Source of the DNA: Paractinoplanes maris | GTDB lineage: Bacteria > Actinomycetota > Actinomycetes > Mycobacteriales > Micromonosporaceae | DNA length: 64,000 bases | NCBI RefSeq assembly: GCF_023544465.1 | Contig: NZ_JALPVL010000013.1 | Location: forward strand, 186,001 to 250,000 | Direction of reading: 5' to 3' | Shown: positions 16,345-24,779 of the stretch, one piece after another | Layout: every line of letters starts with the position of its first letter | Numbering within the stretch: position 1 is the first letter of the stretch | The notes under the pieces: model-generated | The model's database searches: none | Seen by the model: the letters and a program-made list of their open reading frames with translations, nothing else | What the model was told of the DNA's origin: nothing | Position numbers and translations under genes: made by a program

Positions 16345-17246
16345 CATCACCCAGGCCCCGATACAAGACCCCGGACGCCGCCCGTCGGGCTGTGACCGAC
16401 AAGCTTCGGATCGAAGCGGCGAACAGCCCGTGGCCGTTGGCTGACATGCAGCGTCAATACGCCTACGACCAACTCGTCGAACGGCTCTATCGCACCGATG
16501 ACGGATGGGTGATCAAAGGCGCCACAGCTCTCCTGGCCCGACGCCTGTCTGTGCGCCACACGGTTGATATCGACATCTATCGCGCAGGAGCAATCGGCGA
16601 CGTCGAACGACTGCTGCGGAAGGCTGCTCAACTCGATATCGGTGATTGGATGCGATTCGAGGTCGGAACCACGGTCCGGATCCAGGCGGCCGGCGCGCAG
16701 GCATCACGAGTGAAGATCCAAGCGCGTGCTGGAACGAGGGTGTGGTCCGGATTCCAGGTCGACATTGTGGCCGACGGTATTCAGATGAGTGGCGAGCCCG
16801 AACCAGTCTCACCGCTGACTTCAGCATCTGCCATCGATCGGGAGAAGCTCCCCTGGCGTGCCTACCCTTTGGTTGACCATGTCGCCGACAAGGTATGCGC
16901 GATCCTCGAACGGCATGGCGGACGCCCATCCACGAGATACAAGGACCTGATCGATCTCGTCGCGATCGTCGAGCGTGTGGAGATTGTGGCTGAGCCCCAA
17001 TTGTCGGCTCTCCATGGAGAGGCTCAGCGACGAGGACTGAAACTTCCGGAGGTGTTCGATGCCCCGGACCATCATCTATGGACTCTTGGTTACCGTGCGG
17101 AGGCCCGCCGGACGGTTGGCCTGGCGGCGTTGGAACTCGTCGATGCGCTTACCGTAGTCGGGCCATTCCTGAATCCTCTGTTGAACGGCACTGCGGTGAG
17201 TGTCTGGAGGCCCGCACCGCGCTCATGGACGTCGGCGCTGCCATAG
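16341..17246 (+). CDS. AbiEii/AbiGii nucleotidyltransferase toxin
   Basis: 301 residues. The N-terminal nucleotidyltransferase motif reads WVIKGATALLARRL then RHTVDIDIYR, the G-x-x-A-L and D-x-D signature with both metal-binding Asp residues present. The second conserved block is DHVADKVCAILERHGGRPSTRYKDLIDLV. Type IV toxins of this family act on essential targets such as tRNA and give abortive phage infection. Codon use is less GC-biased than in the flanking genes, suggesting acquisition. The 3' end overlaps the convergent DUF2293 gene by 24 bp. Confidence 0.88.
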   Translation: MTSPRPRYKTPDAARRAVTDKLRIEAANSPWPLADMQRQYAYDQLVERLYRTDDGWVIKGATALLARRLSVRHTVDIDIYRAGAIGDVERLLRKAAQLDIGDWMRFEVGTTVRIQAAGAQASRVKIQARAGTRVWSGFQVDIVADGIQMSGEPEPVSPLTSASAIDREKLPWRAYPLVDHVADKVCAILERHGGRPSTRYKDLIDLVAIVERVEIVAEPQLSALHGEAQRRGLKLPEVFDAPDHHLWTLGYRAEARRTVGLAALELVDALTVVGPFLNPLLNGTAVSVWRPAPRSWTSALP

Positions 17247-18284
17247 CTCGAGGACGCGGTCGATGTCGTCGCGGATCTGGGTGCGGGCCTCGTCCCGGGG
17301 CACGCCGGCCATGAGCAATTCGTCGTACGGGGTGTCCTCGTGGCGGACCGAGGCGACCACCGCCCGGCGGACGGCGTCCGGGTCGAGAGCTCGGCCGGCG
17401 GCGCTGCGGCCCACCCGGCCGCTGCCGCGGGTGCCGGTGTGCTCGCTGATCGCGGCCGCGCGGGTGGGTGGGCAACCGGGGTACATCGCCGTGATCTGTT
17501 CGGCCAGTCTTTGCTGGAACGTCTCGTCCGCCGCCTCCCGCCGCTCGCGGTCGCGGTCCCGGCGGCGGGCGCGGGCGTCCTCGTCGGACAGGCATTCCTG
17601 CTCGGCCTGTTCGATCGCGGCCTGCTCGACCAGTAGGCCCTGTCGCTCGTGACGTTTGCGGGAACGGTTGAACCGCACCACCACGGCCGAGAGGCGGCTG
17701 GCCTTCTTGGCCCGGCGGGTCAGCGCCGCGTCACCGGCCGGCAGGAAGATCAGGTGGTCCAGGTCGGCGCAGACGAGGCAGATCGGTCCGTCGCTCTCCA
17801 TGGTCAGCAGCTCGGCCTCCGTCTGCCCGCAGCCGGTGCACGTGAACGGGCGTACCGCTTGCATCACCACGAGATCCGGGGGCTTGCTCTGCTGGGCGGT
17901 CAGGCGCTCGCGCTGACTCTCCGGCAGGTCGGCCGGCATCCAATGGGTGCGGTAGGCCCGTTCCCGCTCGGGGTCGTTCGACGCGGTGAAGCGCAGCGGG
18001 TGCCGGTCGCGGGTGGCGGCCAGGTATTCGACCTCACTGGGGCGCAGGCCGCGACCGGCCACCCAGCGCCGGAAGATCTCCAGCGCGTCGGTCAGCCGGT
18101 CGGCCGGCACCGCCGCGATCGCCTCCAGGTGTGGTGCCCGGCCCTGCTTCCAGTCGGTGACCAGTCCGGGCGGCGCCCAGCCCAGCCCGATCAGCACGTC
18201 GAGCGGGCTCACGTGACTGTGGCGTTCCAGTGCCTGCTCGGCGGCGTGCACCACCCGGCGTTCCAGCTTCGAGGCAGGCTGCAT
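17223..18284 (-). CDS. DUF2293 domain protein with a zinc-ribbon-like motif
   Basis: 353 residues from ATG 18284. The C-terminal 85 residues carry the DUF2293 signature (MYPGCPPTRAAAISEHTGTR, SGRVGRSAAGRALDPDAV, then RHEDTPYDELLMAGVPRDEA). A four-Cys motif in the middle (FTCTGCGQTE...CLVCADLDHLIFLP) looks like a zinc ribbon. A long charged helix (about 205-265, REAADETFQQRL) separates them. Function unknown; nucleic-acid binding is a reasonable guess. Divergent from the S9 peptidase, 68 bp apart. Confidence 0.82.
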   Translation of the reverse strand: MQPASKLERRVVHAAEQALERHSHVSPLDVLIGLGWAPPGLVTDWKQGRAPHLEAIAAVPADRLTDALEIFRRWVAGRGLRPSEVEYLAATRDRHPLRFTASNDPERERAYRTHWMPADLPESQRERLTAQQSKPPDLVVMQAVRPFTCTGCGQTEAELLTMESDGPICLVCADLDHLIFLPAGDAALTRRAKKASRLSAVVVRFNRSRKRHERQGLLVEQAAIEQAEQECLSDEDARARRRDRDRERREAADETFQQRLAEQITAMYPGCPPTRAAAISEHTGTRGSGRVGRSAAGRALDPDAVRRAVVASVRHEDTPYDELLMAGVPRDEARTQIRDDIDRVLELWQRRRP

Positions 18285-18352
18285 GGACACGCAGGTTACG
18301 CCGGGTGGTTGGCAACGAGGGCGCGATGGTGCGATCGTCGAGCAAGTTGACG

Positions 18353-20353
18353 ATGGTGGGGGTGGCAACGCTGGACGCCGACGACTCTTATCTCTGGCTC
18401 GAAGCTCTGGACGCACCCGACGCCGTACGGTGGGTGGCCGAGCGCAACGCCGAGGCGCTGACCGCGCTGGGTGGGGAGAGCTTCGAACGGACGCGGGACG
18501 CGATCCGGGAGGTGCTCGACAGCAAGGAGCGGATCCCGTATCCGGGGTGGCGCGGGGACGGCTTCTACTACGACTTCTGGCGGGACGCCGATCACCCGCG
18601 CGGGTTGTGGCGGCGGACCACCCCGGAGCAGTTCCGGCACGACGAACCCGAGTGGGACGTGCTGCTGGACGTCGACGCGCTCAACCAGGCCGAAGGCGAG
18701 AACTGGACCTGGGCCGGTGTGACGGTGCTCCGGCCGGGCTACGACCGCTGCCTGATCCAGCTGTCCCGGGGCGGTGCCGACGCCGTGGTCGTGCGGGAGT
18801 TCGACCTGGCCGGCCGCGGGTTCGTCGCCGACGGGTTCGTTCTGCCCGAGGCCAAGAGCGACGTCGGCTGGATCGACGCCGATCACCTCTTCGTCGGCAC
18901 CGATTTCGGGCCCGGATCGCTGACGTCGTCGGGATATCCGCGGGTCGTCAAGCGGTGGCGGCGGGGCACGTCGCTCGGCCAGGCCGAGCTGATCTTCGAG
19001 GGGCAGGCCGACGATGTCTCGGTCCGCGCCCACCATGATCCGACGCCGGGATTCGAGCGCGACTTCGTCGGCCGATATGTCGACTTCTATCACAGCGAGC
19101 AGTTCCTGCGGACGTCGAGCGGAGATCTCGTACGGATCGAGGTCCCGGACGATGCGAGCCCCGACGCGCATCGGAACTGGCTCCTGATCCGGCTGCGGTC
19201 GCCGTGGCTGGGCTTTCCGGCCGGTGCGTTGCTCGCGGCCGATTTCGAGCGCTTCCTGGGCGGCGATCGGGATCTGACGATGCTGTTCGAGCCGGATGAG
19301 CACACGTCGCTGCGGTCGTATTCGTGGACCCGCGACCGCCTGATCCTCGTCACGATGACCGATGTCAGGACCGAGGCGTACGCCTTGACTCCGGGCACCG
19401 GGGAATGGTCTCGTGAGCCGCTGGCCGGCGCCGGGGAGTTCGACCACACCTGGATCGTCGACACCGATCCCGACCACAGCGACGCCTACCTGATCTCGTC
19501 CGAGGGCTTCCTGCAGCCGGCGACGCTGAGCCTCGGCACCGAGGTCCTCAAACGGCAGCCCGAGTTCTTCCGCGCGGACGGCATGACCGTGCGGCAATTC
19601 TTCGCCGTCTCGGCCGACGGCACCCGCGTTCCCTATTTCGTCGTCGGTGGCGCGGCCGGCGGACCGACCGTTCTCAACGGGTACGGCGGTTTCGAGATCC
19701 CGATGCTGCCGAGCTACAGCGGGGTGATCGGCCGGGGCTGGCTGGCCCGCGGCGGCACCTACGTGGTCGCCAACATTCGCGGCGGCGGCGAATACGGTCC
19801 CGACTGGCACCGGGCCGCCCTGCGCGAGAATCGGGTGAAGGCGTTCGAGGACTTCGCCGCCGTCGCCACCGATCTGGTGGAGCGGGGCATCACCACGCCG
19901 GCCCAGCTCGGCATCATCGGCGGCAGCAACGGCGGCCTGCTGATGGGAGCCATGCTGACCCGCTACCCCGAGTTGTTCGGTGCGGTGGTGGCCCGGGTGC
20001 CCATTCTCGACATGCGCCGCTACACCAAGCTGCTCGCGGGCAAATCGTGGATCGCCGAATACGGAGATCCCGACGTGGAAGCCGATTGGGCCTACCTGCG
20101 GGAGTTCTCGCCCTACCAGAACGTCGACCCCGACCGGACGTACCCGCCGACCTTCCTCCTGACCTCGACCCGCGACGACCGGGTCCATCCCGCTCACGCC
20201 CGGAAAATGATGGCGCTACTGCGCGAACAGGGCCACAACGCCACCTACTACGAGAACGTGGAAGGCGGCCACGGCGGCGCCGCCGACAACGCCCAGGCCG
20301 CCACCATGTGGACCCTCATCTTCGAGTTCCTGCGCCGCAACCTCCACGCCTGA
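18353..20353 (+). CDS. Prolyl oligopeptidase family (S9A) serine peptidase
   Basis: 666 residues from ATG 18353; in-frame ATG 18326 is the alternative. The N-terminal beta-propeller is recognisable (DDSYLWLEALDAPDAVRWV, PYPGWRGDGFYYDFW). The C-terminal alpha/beta-hydrolase domain has GGTYVVANIRGGGEYGPDWH, nucleophile Ser in IIGGSNGGLLMGAM, Asp in TSTRDDRVHPAHA and His in VEGGHGGAAD, so the triad is complete. No signal peptide: probably a cytoplasmic oligopeptidase cutting after proline in short peptides. Confidence 0.93.
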   Translation: MVGVATLDADDSYLWLEALDAPDAVRWVAERNAEALTALGGESFERTRDAIREVLDSKERIPYPGWRGDGFYYDFWRDADHPRGLWRRTTPEQFRHDEPEWDVLLDVDALNQAEGENWTWAGVTVLRPGYDRCLIQLSRGGADAVVVREFDLAGRGFVADGFVLPEAKSDVGWIDADHLFVGTDFGPGSLTSSGYPRVVKRWRRGTSLGQAELIFEGQADDVSVRAHHDPTPGFERDFVGRYVDFYHSEQFLRTSSGDLVRIEVPDDASPDAHRNWLLIRLRSPWLGFPAGALLAADFERFLGGDRDLTMLFEPDEHTSLRSYSWTRDRLILVTMTDVRTEAYALTPGTGEWSREPLAGAGEFDHTWIVDTDPDHSDAYLISSEGFLQPATLSLGTEVLKRQPEFFRADGMTVRQFFAVSADGTRVPYFVVGGAAGGPTVLNGYGGFEIPMLPSYSGVIGRGWLARGGTYVVANIRGGGEYGPDWHRAALRENRVKAFEDFAAVATDLVERGITTPAQLGIIGGSNGGLLMGAMLTRYPELFGAVVARVPILDMRRYTKLLAGKSWIAEYGDPDVEADWAYLREFSPYQNVDPDRTYPPTFLLTSTRDDRVHPAHARKMMALLREQGHNATYYENVEGGHGGAADNAQAATMWTLIFEFLRRNLHA

Positions 20354-20434
20354 TTGCTCCGCGGGTGCTGGATATTGATGGACGTCAGTTGTTAGCTTCG
20401 GTCACATGGATGGGGCCGCTGGGCGAGCGCTGCC

Positions 20435-20968
20435 GTGACGGGCCGGCCGCGTGCACCGGGTGGAGAGGATGACGGCGGCGACCCGCCGCCGCGTGACCGC
20501 AACGGTGAAGACGGGTCGCCCCCGCCGCGAGGCGACCCCGGGACGATCCGGGAAGCCCAGGAGGACCTTGAACAGGCTGCAGTGACGGGGCGTCCGAAAA
20601 CATCCGGCGACCACGAATTGAGCGGGGGTAGCGGCCCCTCGGCGCCCGACTTCGCTGAGGTCGAGATCGACCCCAACAAGATCACGGCGTATGCGATGAA
20701 TCCGGAACATCCGGTCGGCGGCCACAAATACCGGGTCATCAACAGCGCTACCGGGTTGGAACCCGTTGACGCCGGGCACATCGATCAGCAGATCCGTGAC
20801 GGCGTTGGCCGGGGACAACCGATCATGGGCCGGGCCGACCAGTACGGTCAGCGGTGGGCGGTCGACGTGCCGCTGAGCGGGCCTCGGGGCACGATCGTCG
20901 TACGCACCGCCTGGATACTCGACGCGGGGTCGACCGTCCCCAGGCTGGTAACCATTTCTTTCCCGTAG
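20435..20968 (+). CDS. DUF6883 protein with disordered N-terminus, possible toxin
   Basis: 177 residues from GTG 20435. Residues 1-68 are charged, Pro/Gly-rich and probably disordered. The C-terminal 105 match DUF6883 as I recall it: PNKITAYAMNPEHPVGGHKY, a G-R/Q-P turn, GQRWAVDVPLSGPRG and VVRTAWILDAGSTVPRLVT. This domain occurs at polymorphic-toxin C-termini and next to DUF4926, as here (10 bp downstream). A 10-codon ORF (ATG 20406, TGA 20436-20438) overlaps the GTG as GTGA and has TAGCTT seven bases before its own ATG, so translation may be coupled. A later GTG (20582) would give only the domain. Confidence 0.7.
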   Translation: MTGRPRAPGGEDDGGDPPPRDRNGEDGSPPPRGDPGTIREAQEDLEQAAVTGRPKTSGDHELSGGSGPSAPDFAEVEIDPNKITAYAMNPEHPVGGHKYRVINSATGLEPVDAGHIDQQIRDGVGRGQPIMGRADQYGQRWAVDVPLSGPRGTIVVRTAWILDAGSTVPRLVTISFP

Positions 20969-20978
20969 TGAGGGCGCC

Positions 20979-21173
20979 GTGGAGCTCTATGACACTGTCC
21001 GATTGCTGGTCGACCTACCCGCCGAGGGTGTTCAGGCGGGGGCCATCGGCGCCGTGGTTCACGTGTTCGAGCAACCGGACCTCGCGTACGAGGTCGAGTT
21101 CACCGATGAGAACGGCCGGACGGTGGCGCAAGTGCCGCTGACACCTGGTCAGGTCGAGCCGGTCACGGACTGA
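20979..21173 (+). CDS. DUF4926 protein, possible antitoxin or immunity partner
   Basis: 64 residues, nearly all one small beta-rich domain: YDTVRLLVDLPAEG, AGAIGAVVHVFEQPDLAYEV, EFTDENGRTVAQVPLTPGQV. This is the DUF4926 pattern. It starts 10 bp after the DUF6883 stop and must be co-expressed. Small acidic proteins paired this way often neutralise the neighbour; that role is inferred. Confidence 0.75.
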   Translation: MELYDTVRLLVDLPAEGVQAGAIGAVVHVFEQPDLAYEVEFTDENGRTVAQVPLTPGQVEPVTD

Positions 21174-21288
21174 CCGGCGTCGAGCAATTCCACCTGTTCA
21201 GGCAGCGGGACGGTGTGGGTTGTGGCCACTGGCGTGGGGGCGGTGGCGCGGTTCAGTGGGAGGAGGTGTTCGAAGGGGGGGGCCGACG

Positions 21289-21387
21289 ATGGGCAGGCCT
21301 GGAGTGTGGCCGTTCGCGGCTGTGGTGATCGGGGTGGTTGCGGTGGGCAAGCTTGTGGTGATGTTTGCGCAGGCTTTGCAGGTGTAG
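21289..21387 (+). CDS. Possible 32-aa single-TM membrane micro-protein
   Basis: ATG 21289 to TAG 21385-21387. It begins MGRPGVWPFAAVVIG and is followed by one hydrophobic helix containing a Lys (GVVAVGKLVVMFAQAL). A purine-rich ggggggg lies a few bases upstream. It fills the gap between DUF4926 and the Clp-N gene on the opposite strand. Length alone makes this uncertain. Confidence 0.35.
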   Translation: MGRPGVWPFAAVVIGVVAVGKLVVMFAQALQV

Positions 21388-21393
21388 TCGTCG

Positions 21394-22482
21394 TCAGGGC
21401 CAGGCGGCGGGGACGGCGTCGAGGTCTCGGGTCGCCTGGGATCGGAGGGCGTCCGGGTCGGTGACGAGGCCGGCCGCGCTGGTGTCGAGCAGGGCCAGCA
21501 GCAGGTGGCTGGTGCCGGTGTCGGGATGGTGGCGGGTCAGGGAGATCTCCATCGCCTGGGCCTGGACGCTCGCGGTGGCGTCGAACGGGTCGCCGGGGCG
21601 CAGGCGGTCCAGCTGGGCGGTCAGGTCCTCGGCCGGCGGCTCGGCCGGGGCCGGGCGCAGCGAGATCCCGTACGTCAGATCGGCCGCCGCCAGGCCGTGA
21701 GCGCGCAGCAAGGCGGCGCCCTGGTTGTGGCCGGGCGGAATCGCGATGCCGGCCGCCGCGAGCACGTCGTCGAGGGTGAGCAACGCCAGCAGCAGGTGCT
21801 CGGGGCTGATCACGCCATGTCCGAGTCGTACGGCCTGACGTCTTGCCTCGAGTGTCGTCTCGGTGAGCAGCGGGCTGACCCGGGCGAACCGGGACATCCG
21901 CAGGAACAGCCGGTCGAGCAGCGGCCGGCGGCCGGTCGTCACCATCACGCGTACGTCGTCGACGGTGGGATGGGGCTTGTCGGGGTAACGCAATGCGGGA
22001 TCGGTGGCCAGTCGCTCGACCGCGGCGGCGCGCGCGTATTCGTACGGGAAAAGGGCCTTGGTGCCGGAGCAGTCTGGGAGCCGGAGCATTTCCAGCGCCA
22101 GATTCGGCAGGCCCACGAAGGGGACCCGGGCCGAGTTCAGCGCGCCGGTCAGCACGAACCGGACCGCCGGTGTCCAATCCGGACTGGCCGGCAATGACAT
22201 CCGGGGCAACCGGTGGGCCCGCCACTCGACCTCGCGGAGAATGGCCGGCACGTCGGCATGGAACGGGCCGGGCGCCGGTTCCGGGGCGTCCCGAATGCCG
22301 GTCGGCTTGGTCGCCAGGTATTTCAGATCGGTCCAGGTGGCGCCGGGGAAGATCCGGTTGTCGTGGGCCGCGACCCACGCCAGCACGTCGAGCGTGGTGA
22401 CCGTTTCGCCATTTCGGCGGGCGGCCGTGACGTACGCCTGCTCGAGCACCCGCACAGCCCGCGCCCCGAGCGACGATTCCAT
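21394..22482 (-). CDS. Clp-N domain protein (ClpA/C N-domain without ATPase)
   Basis: 362 residues from ATG 22482. Two Clp-N-like halves are visible late in the protein: ARRQAVRLGHGVISPEHLLL and QAMEISLTRHHPDTGTSHLLL. An N-terminal segment (ARAVRVLEQAYVTAARRNGE, TLDVLAWVAAHD) looks like a further degenerate copy. There is no Walker motif, so it is a stand-alone adaptor-like protein rather than a Clp ATPase. Whether it brings substrates to ClpC cannot be told. Confidence 0.75.
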   Translation of the reverse strand: MESSLGARAVRVLEQAYVTAARRNGETVTTLDVLAWVAAHDNRIFPGATWTDLKYLATKPTGIRDAPEPAPGPFHADVPAILREVEWRAHRLPRMSLPASPDWTPAVRFVLTGALNSARVPFVGLPNLALEMLRLPDCSGTKALFPYEYARAAAVERLATDPALRYPDKPHPTVDDVRVMVTTGRRPLLDRLFLRMSRFARVSPLLTETTLEARRQAVRLGHGVISPEHLLLALLTLDDVLAAAGIAIPPGHNQGAALLRAHGLAAADLTYGISLRPAPAEPPAEDLTAQLDRLRPGDPFDATASVQAQAMEISLTRHHPDTGTSHLLLALLDTSAAGLVTDPDALRSQATRDLDAVPAAWP

Positions 22483-22514
22483 ACCGGCGACAATACGAAA
22501 CAGCGCCCAGCCGT

Positions 22515-22710
22515 TTATCGCGCGACGGCGCCGGCCGGCGGCTTCAGCTCCGGATGGAGGTCGAAGCACTTCTCGATCTGCTCGACCGAATCGGCAACGG
22601 CCGCCGACCGGGCGAGGGCGTCGAGTGACTGGTCGAGCTCATCGTGCGGCTGGTCGAGGGGTTCCACCTGGAGGCGGTCGCGCCAGTAGCAGAAGCCCTT
22701 CGGGACGTGG
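22515..22710 (-). pseudogene. Coding-like remnant without a start, downstream of the DinB gene
   Basis: One minus-strand frame reads a protein-like sequence of about 65 residues (NHVPKGFCYWRDRLQVEPLD, then SVEQIEKCFDLHPELKPP) to TAA at 22517-22515. It lacks a start codon and lies one base out of frame from the DinB-family gene whose stop it follows. It may be the original C-terminus of that protein lost by a frameshift, or a fragment of another gene. Confidence 0.3.
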
Positions 22711-23262
22711 TTACTGACCGGTGCGGCCGTCGATGCACTCGCGCAGCAGGTCGGCGTGGCCGCAGTGCCGGGCGTACTCCTCCACCATGTGGATGAGGAT
22801 GTCGCGCACGCTCGCCTCGTCGTCGCTGCGCGACAGGGTGGCCATCGCGCTCAGGTCGGTCACCTCGTCCAGCCATTTGTCGGCCGCGGCGATCTGGTCG
22901 CGCCAGTTCGCGTACGCGTCGTCGACCACCGCCTGATCCGCCGTGGCGCCATGGAAGTCCACGTCGTTGTCGTCGGGCGACCAATAGATGCGCGGGACGC
23001 CGGGATGCGCCTGGAGCACACGGTAGAACCAGTGGTGCTCGACCCGGGCCATGTGCCGGATGAGGCCGAGCAGGCTCATCGTCGACGGGGGTACCGACCG
23101 GGTGGCCAGCTGCTCGGGGGTCAGGCCGTCGCACTTCATGCCCAGGGTGAGGCGATAGTTCGTGAGGTATTCGCGAATCGTGGCCAGCTCGCCGACGGGG
23201 CTCACGTCCAGCTGTCTCGGGTCGTCGCCGGGCGCCGCCCACATCCCGTTGAAACTCGTCAT
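22711..23262 (-). CDS. DinB/DUF664-family protein
   Basis: 183 residues from ATG 23262 (GTG 23271 possible). A four-helix DinB-like domain with probable metal-binding His residues spaced as in the family: LLGLIRHMARVEHHWFYRV near the N-terminus and ILIHMVEEYARHCGHADLLRE near the C-terminus. Related actinobacterial proteins are mycothiol- or bacillithiol-dependent transferases. Substrate unknown. Confidence 0.82.
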   Translation of the reverse strand: MTSFNGMWAAPGDDPRQLDVSPVGELATIREYLTNYRLTLGMKCDGLTPEQLATRSVPPSTMSLLGLIRHMARVEHHWFYRVLQAHPGVPRIYWSPDDNDVDFHGATADQAVVDDAYANWRDQIAAADKWLDEVTDLSAMATLSRSDDEASVRDILIHMVEEYARHCGHADLLRECIDGRTGQ

Positions 23263-23316
23263 GGCTGACACCCTGGCCGACCGGGCCGTCCCGCCGCTAT
23301 CCCATTTCGAGCACCG

Positions 23317-23349
23317 GAGCCCCCGGCCGGACTGTCCGGCCGAGGGCTC
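23317..23349 (-). terminator. Hairpin downstream of urtE
   Basis: Stem GAGCCC (23317-23322) with GGGCTC (23344-23349), extended inward by ggccgga/tccggcc. It lies directly after the urtE stop on the minus strand. There is no T-run, so termination strength is uncertain. Confidence 0.45.
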
Positions 23350-23358
23350 GCAGGGTGC

Positions 23359-24051
23359 CTAAACCGTGAGGGCCTGCCGGACGGCCGACTCCGCGCCCGC
23401 GCCGCCGTCACCCGACGACGTCACCCGGCCCGCCTCGAGCACGTAGTAGCGCTGCGCCGCCTCCAGGGCGAAGCCCACGTGCTGCTCGACCAGCAGGACC
23501 GACATGCCGCCCCGGCCGGCCACGGCCAGGATGGTCTGCTCGATCTCGGTCACCACCGAGGGCTGGATGCCCTCGGTCGGCTCGTCGAGCAGCAGCAGGC
23601 GCGGGCGGGTGATCAGCGCCCGGGCGATCGCCAGTTGCTGACGCTGGCCGCCCGAGAGCAGACCGGCCCGCCGGCTCAGCAACGGTTTCAGCGCGGGGAA
23701 CAGATCGAGCGCCTCAGCCATCGCGGTCCGGCCGTCCTTGCGCCCGTCGGCGACCAGTTGCAGATTCTCGGCCGTGGTCAGGTGCTGGAAGCTCTGCTGA
23801 CCCTGCGGGACGTAGGCCATGCCGCGGGCCACCCGCTGGTGCGGGGCCAGCCGGGTGATGTTCTCGCCGTCCAGGAAGATCGCGCCCCGGCGCGGCTTGA
23901 GCAGGCCGACGGCCGCCCGCAGCAGGGTGCTCTTGCCGGCGCCGTTGTGGCCCAGCACGGCGGCCACGCCGTTCTCCGGGACGGCCAGCGACACTCCGTG
24001 CAGCACCACGCTGCGGCCGTAGCCGACGTGGACCTCCTCGAACGCGATCAC
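23359..24051 (-). CDS. urtE: Urea ABC transporter ATP-binding subunit UrtE
   Basis: 230 residues from GTG 24051, which overlaps the urtD stop (GTGA). LivF-type ATPase: Walker A GHNGAGKST, Q-loop VPQGQQSF, signature LSGGQRQQLAIARAL, Walker B LLLLDEPTEGI, switch His in LLVEQHVGFAL. DEPTEGIQPSVV is characteristic of UrtE. One of two ATPases powering high-affinity urea uptake; last gene of urtABCDE. Confidence 0.93.
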   Translation of the reverse strand: MIAFEEVHVGYGRSVVLHGVSLAVPENGVAAVLGHNGAGKSTLLRAAVGLLKPRRGAIFLDGENITRLAPHQRVARGMAYVPQGQQSFQHLTTAENLQLVADGRKDGRTAMAEALDLFPALKPLLSRRAGLLSGGQRQQLAIARALITRPRLLLLDEPTEGIQPSVVTEIEQTILAVAGRGGMSVLLVEQHVGFALEAAQRYYVLEAGRVTSSGDGGAGAESAVRQALTV

Positions 24052-24779
24052 GACGCCCCCCGTCCCAGATAGACCTCCTGCACCCGCGGATCGGCCTGGA
24101 CCTCGGCCACCGAGCCTTCCGAGAGCACCTTCCCGGCGTGCATGACGGTGACCGTCCGCGCGTAGCGGCGCAGGAAGTCCATGTCGTGCTCGATCACCAG
24201 GACCGTGCGGTCGCGGCTCAGCACGCCCAGCAGCTCGCCGGTCGCGTCCCGCTCGTCGTGGCTCATGCCGGCCACCGGCTCGTCGAGCAGCAGCAGGCGG
24301 GCGTCCTGCACGAGCAGCATCCCGATCTCGAGCCACTGCTTCTGCCCGTGGGCCAGGGTCCCGGCCGGCTGGTCGCGCACGGCGCTCAGCCGTACGGTCT
24401 CCAGGGCCTTCCCGACCTCGGGCGGGACCCCCCGGCGGGCCCGCAGCAGGCTGACCGCACGGCGTCCCCAGCCCGCGGCGATGTCGAGGTTCTGCAGCAC
24501 CGTCAGCTCCTCGAAGACGGCCGCGGTCTGGAAGGTCCGCCCGATGCCGAGCCGGGCGATCCGGTGCACCTTCCGGCCGAGCAGGTCCTGCCCGTCGAAG
24601 CCGACGTGCCCGGTCGCCTTGACCAGGCCGGTGATCGCGTCGATCATCGTCGTCTTCCCGGCGCCGTTGGGCCCGATGACGAAACGGACGTCGCCCTCGG
24701 GCACCTCCAGGTCGACGCCGTCCAGGGCGACGAAGCCGTCGAAGACGACCCGCAGGTCGCGCACGCTCAGGCCGGTCAC
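24048..24779 (-). CDS. urtD: Urea ABC transporter ATP-binding subunit UrtD
   Basis: 243 residues from GTG 24779, overlapping the urtC stop by 3 bp. LivG-type: Walker A GPNGAGKTT, GIGRTFQTAAVFEELTVLQN, Walker B LLLLDEPVAGMSHDE, switch His in LVIEHDMDFL. The usual LSGG signature reads LAHGQKQWLEIGMLL, as in other UrtD proteins (HGQKQWLEI). Works with UrtE under the two permeases. Confidence 0.93.
   Translation of the reverse strand: MTGLSVRDLRVVFDGFVALDGVDLEVPEGDVRFVIGPNGAGKTTMIDAITGLVKATGHVGFDGQDLLGRKVHRIARLGIGRTFQTAAVFEELTVLQNLDIAAGWGRRAVSLLRARRGVPPEVGKALETVRLSAVRDQPAGTLAHGQKQWLEIGMLLVQDARLLLLDEPVAGMSHDERDATGELLGVLSRDRTVLVIEHDMDFLRRYARTVTVMHAGKVLSEGSVAEVQADPRVQEVYLGRGAS

Noticed and set aside
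15197..17246. A complete integrative element around the AbiE module
   Set aside because: Only an excisionase-like HTH gene is present; no integrase, replication or transfer gene and no flanking direct repeats were seen.
18296..20197. A 633-codon minus-strand frame opposite the S9 peptidase
   Set aside because: Antisense shadow; the plus strand has the full catalytic triad.
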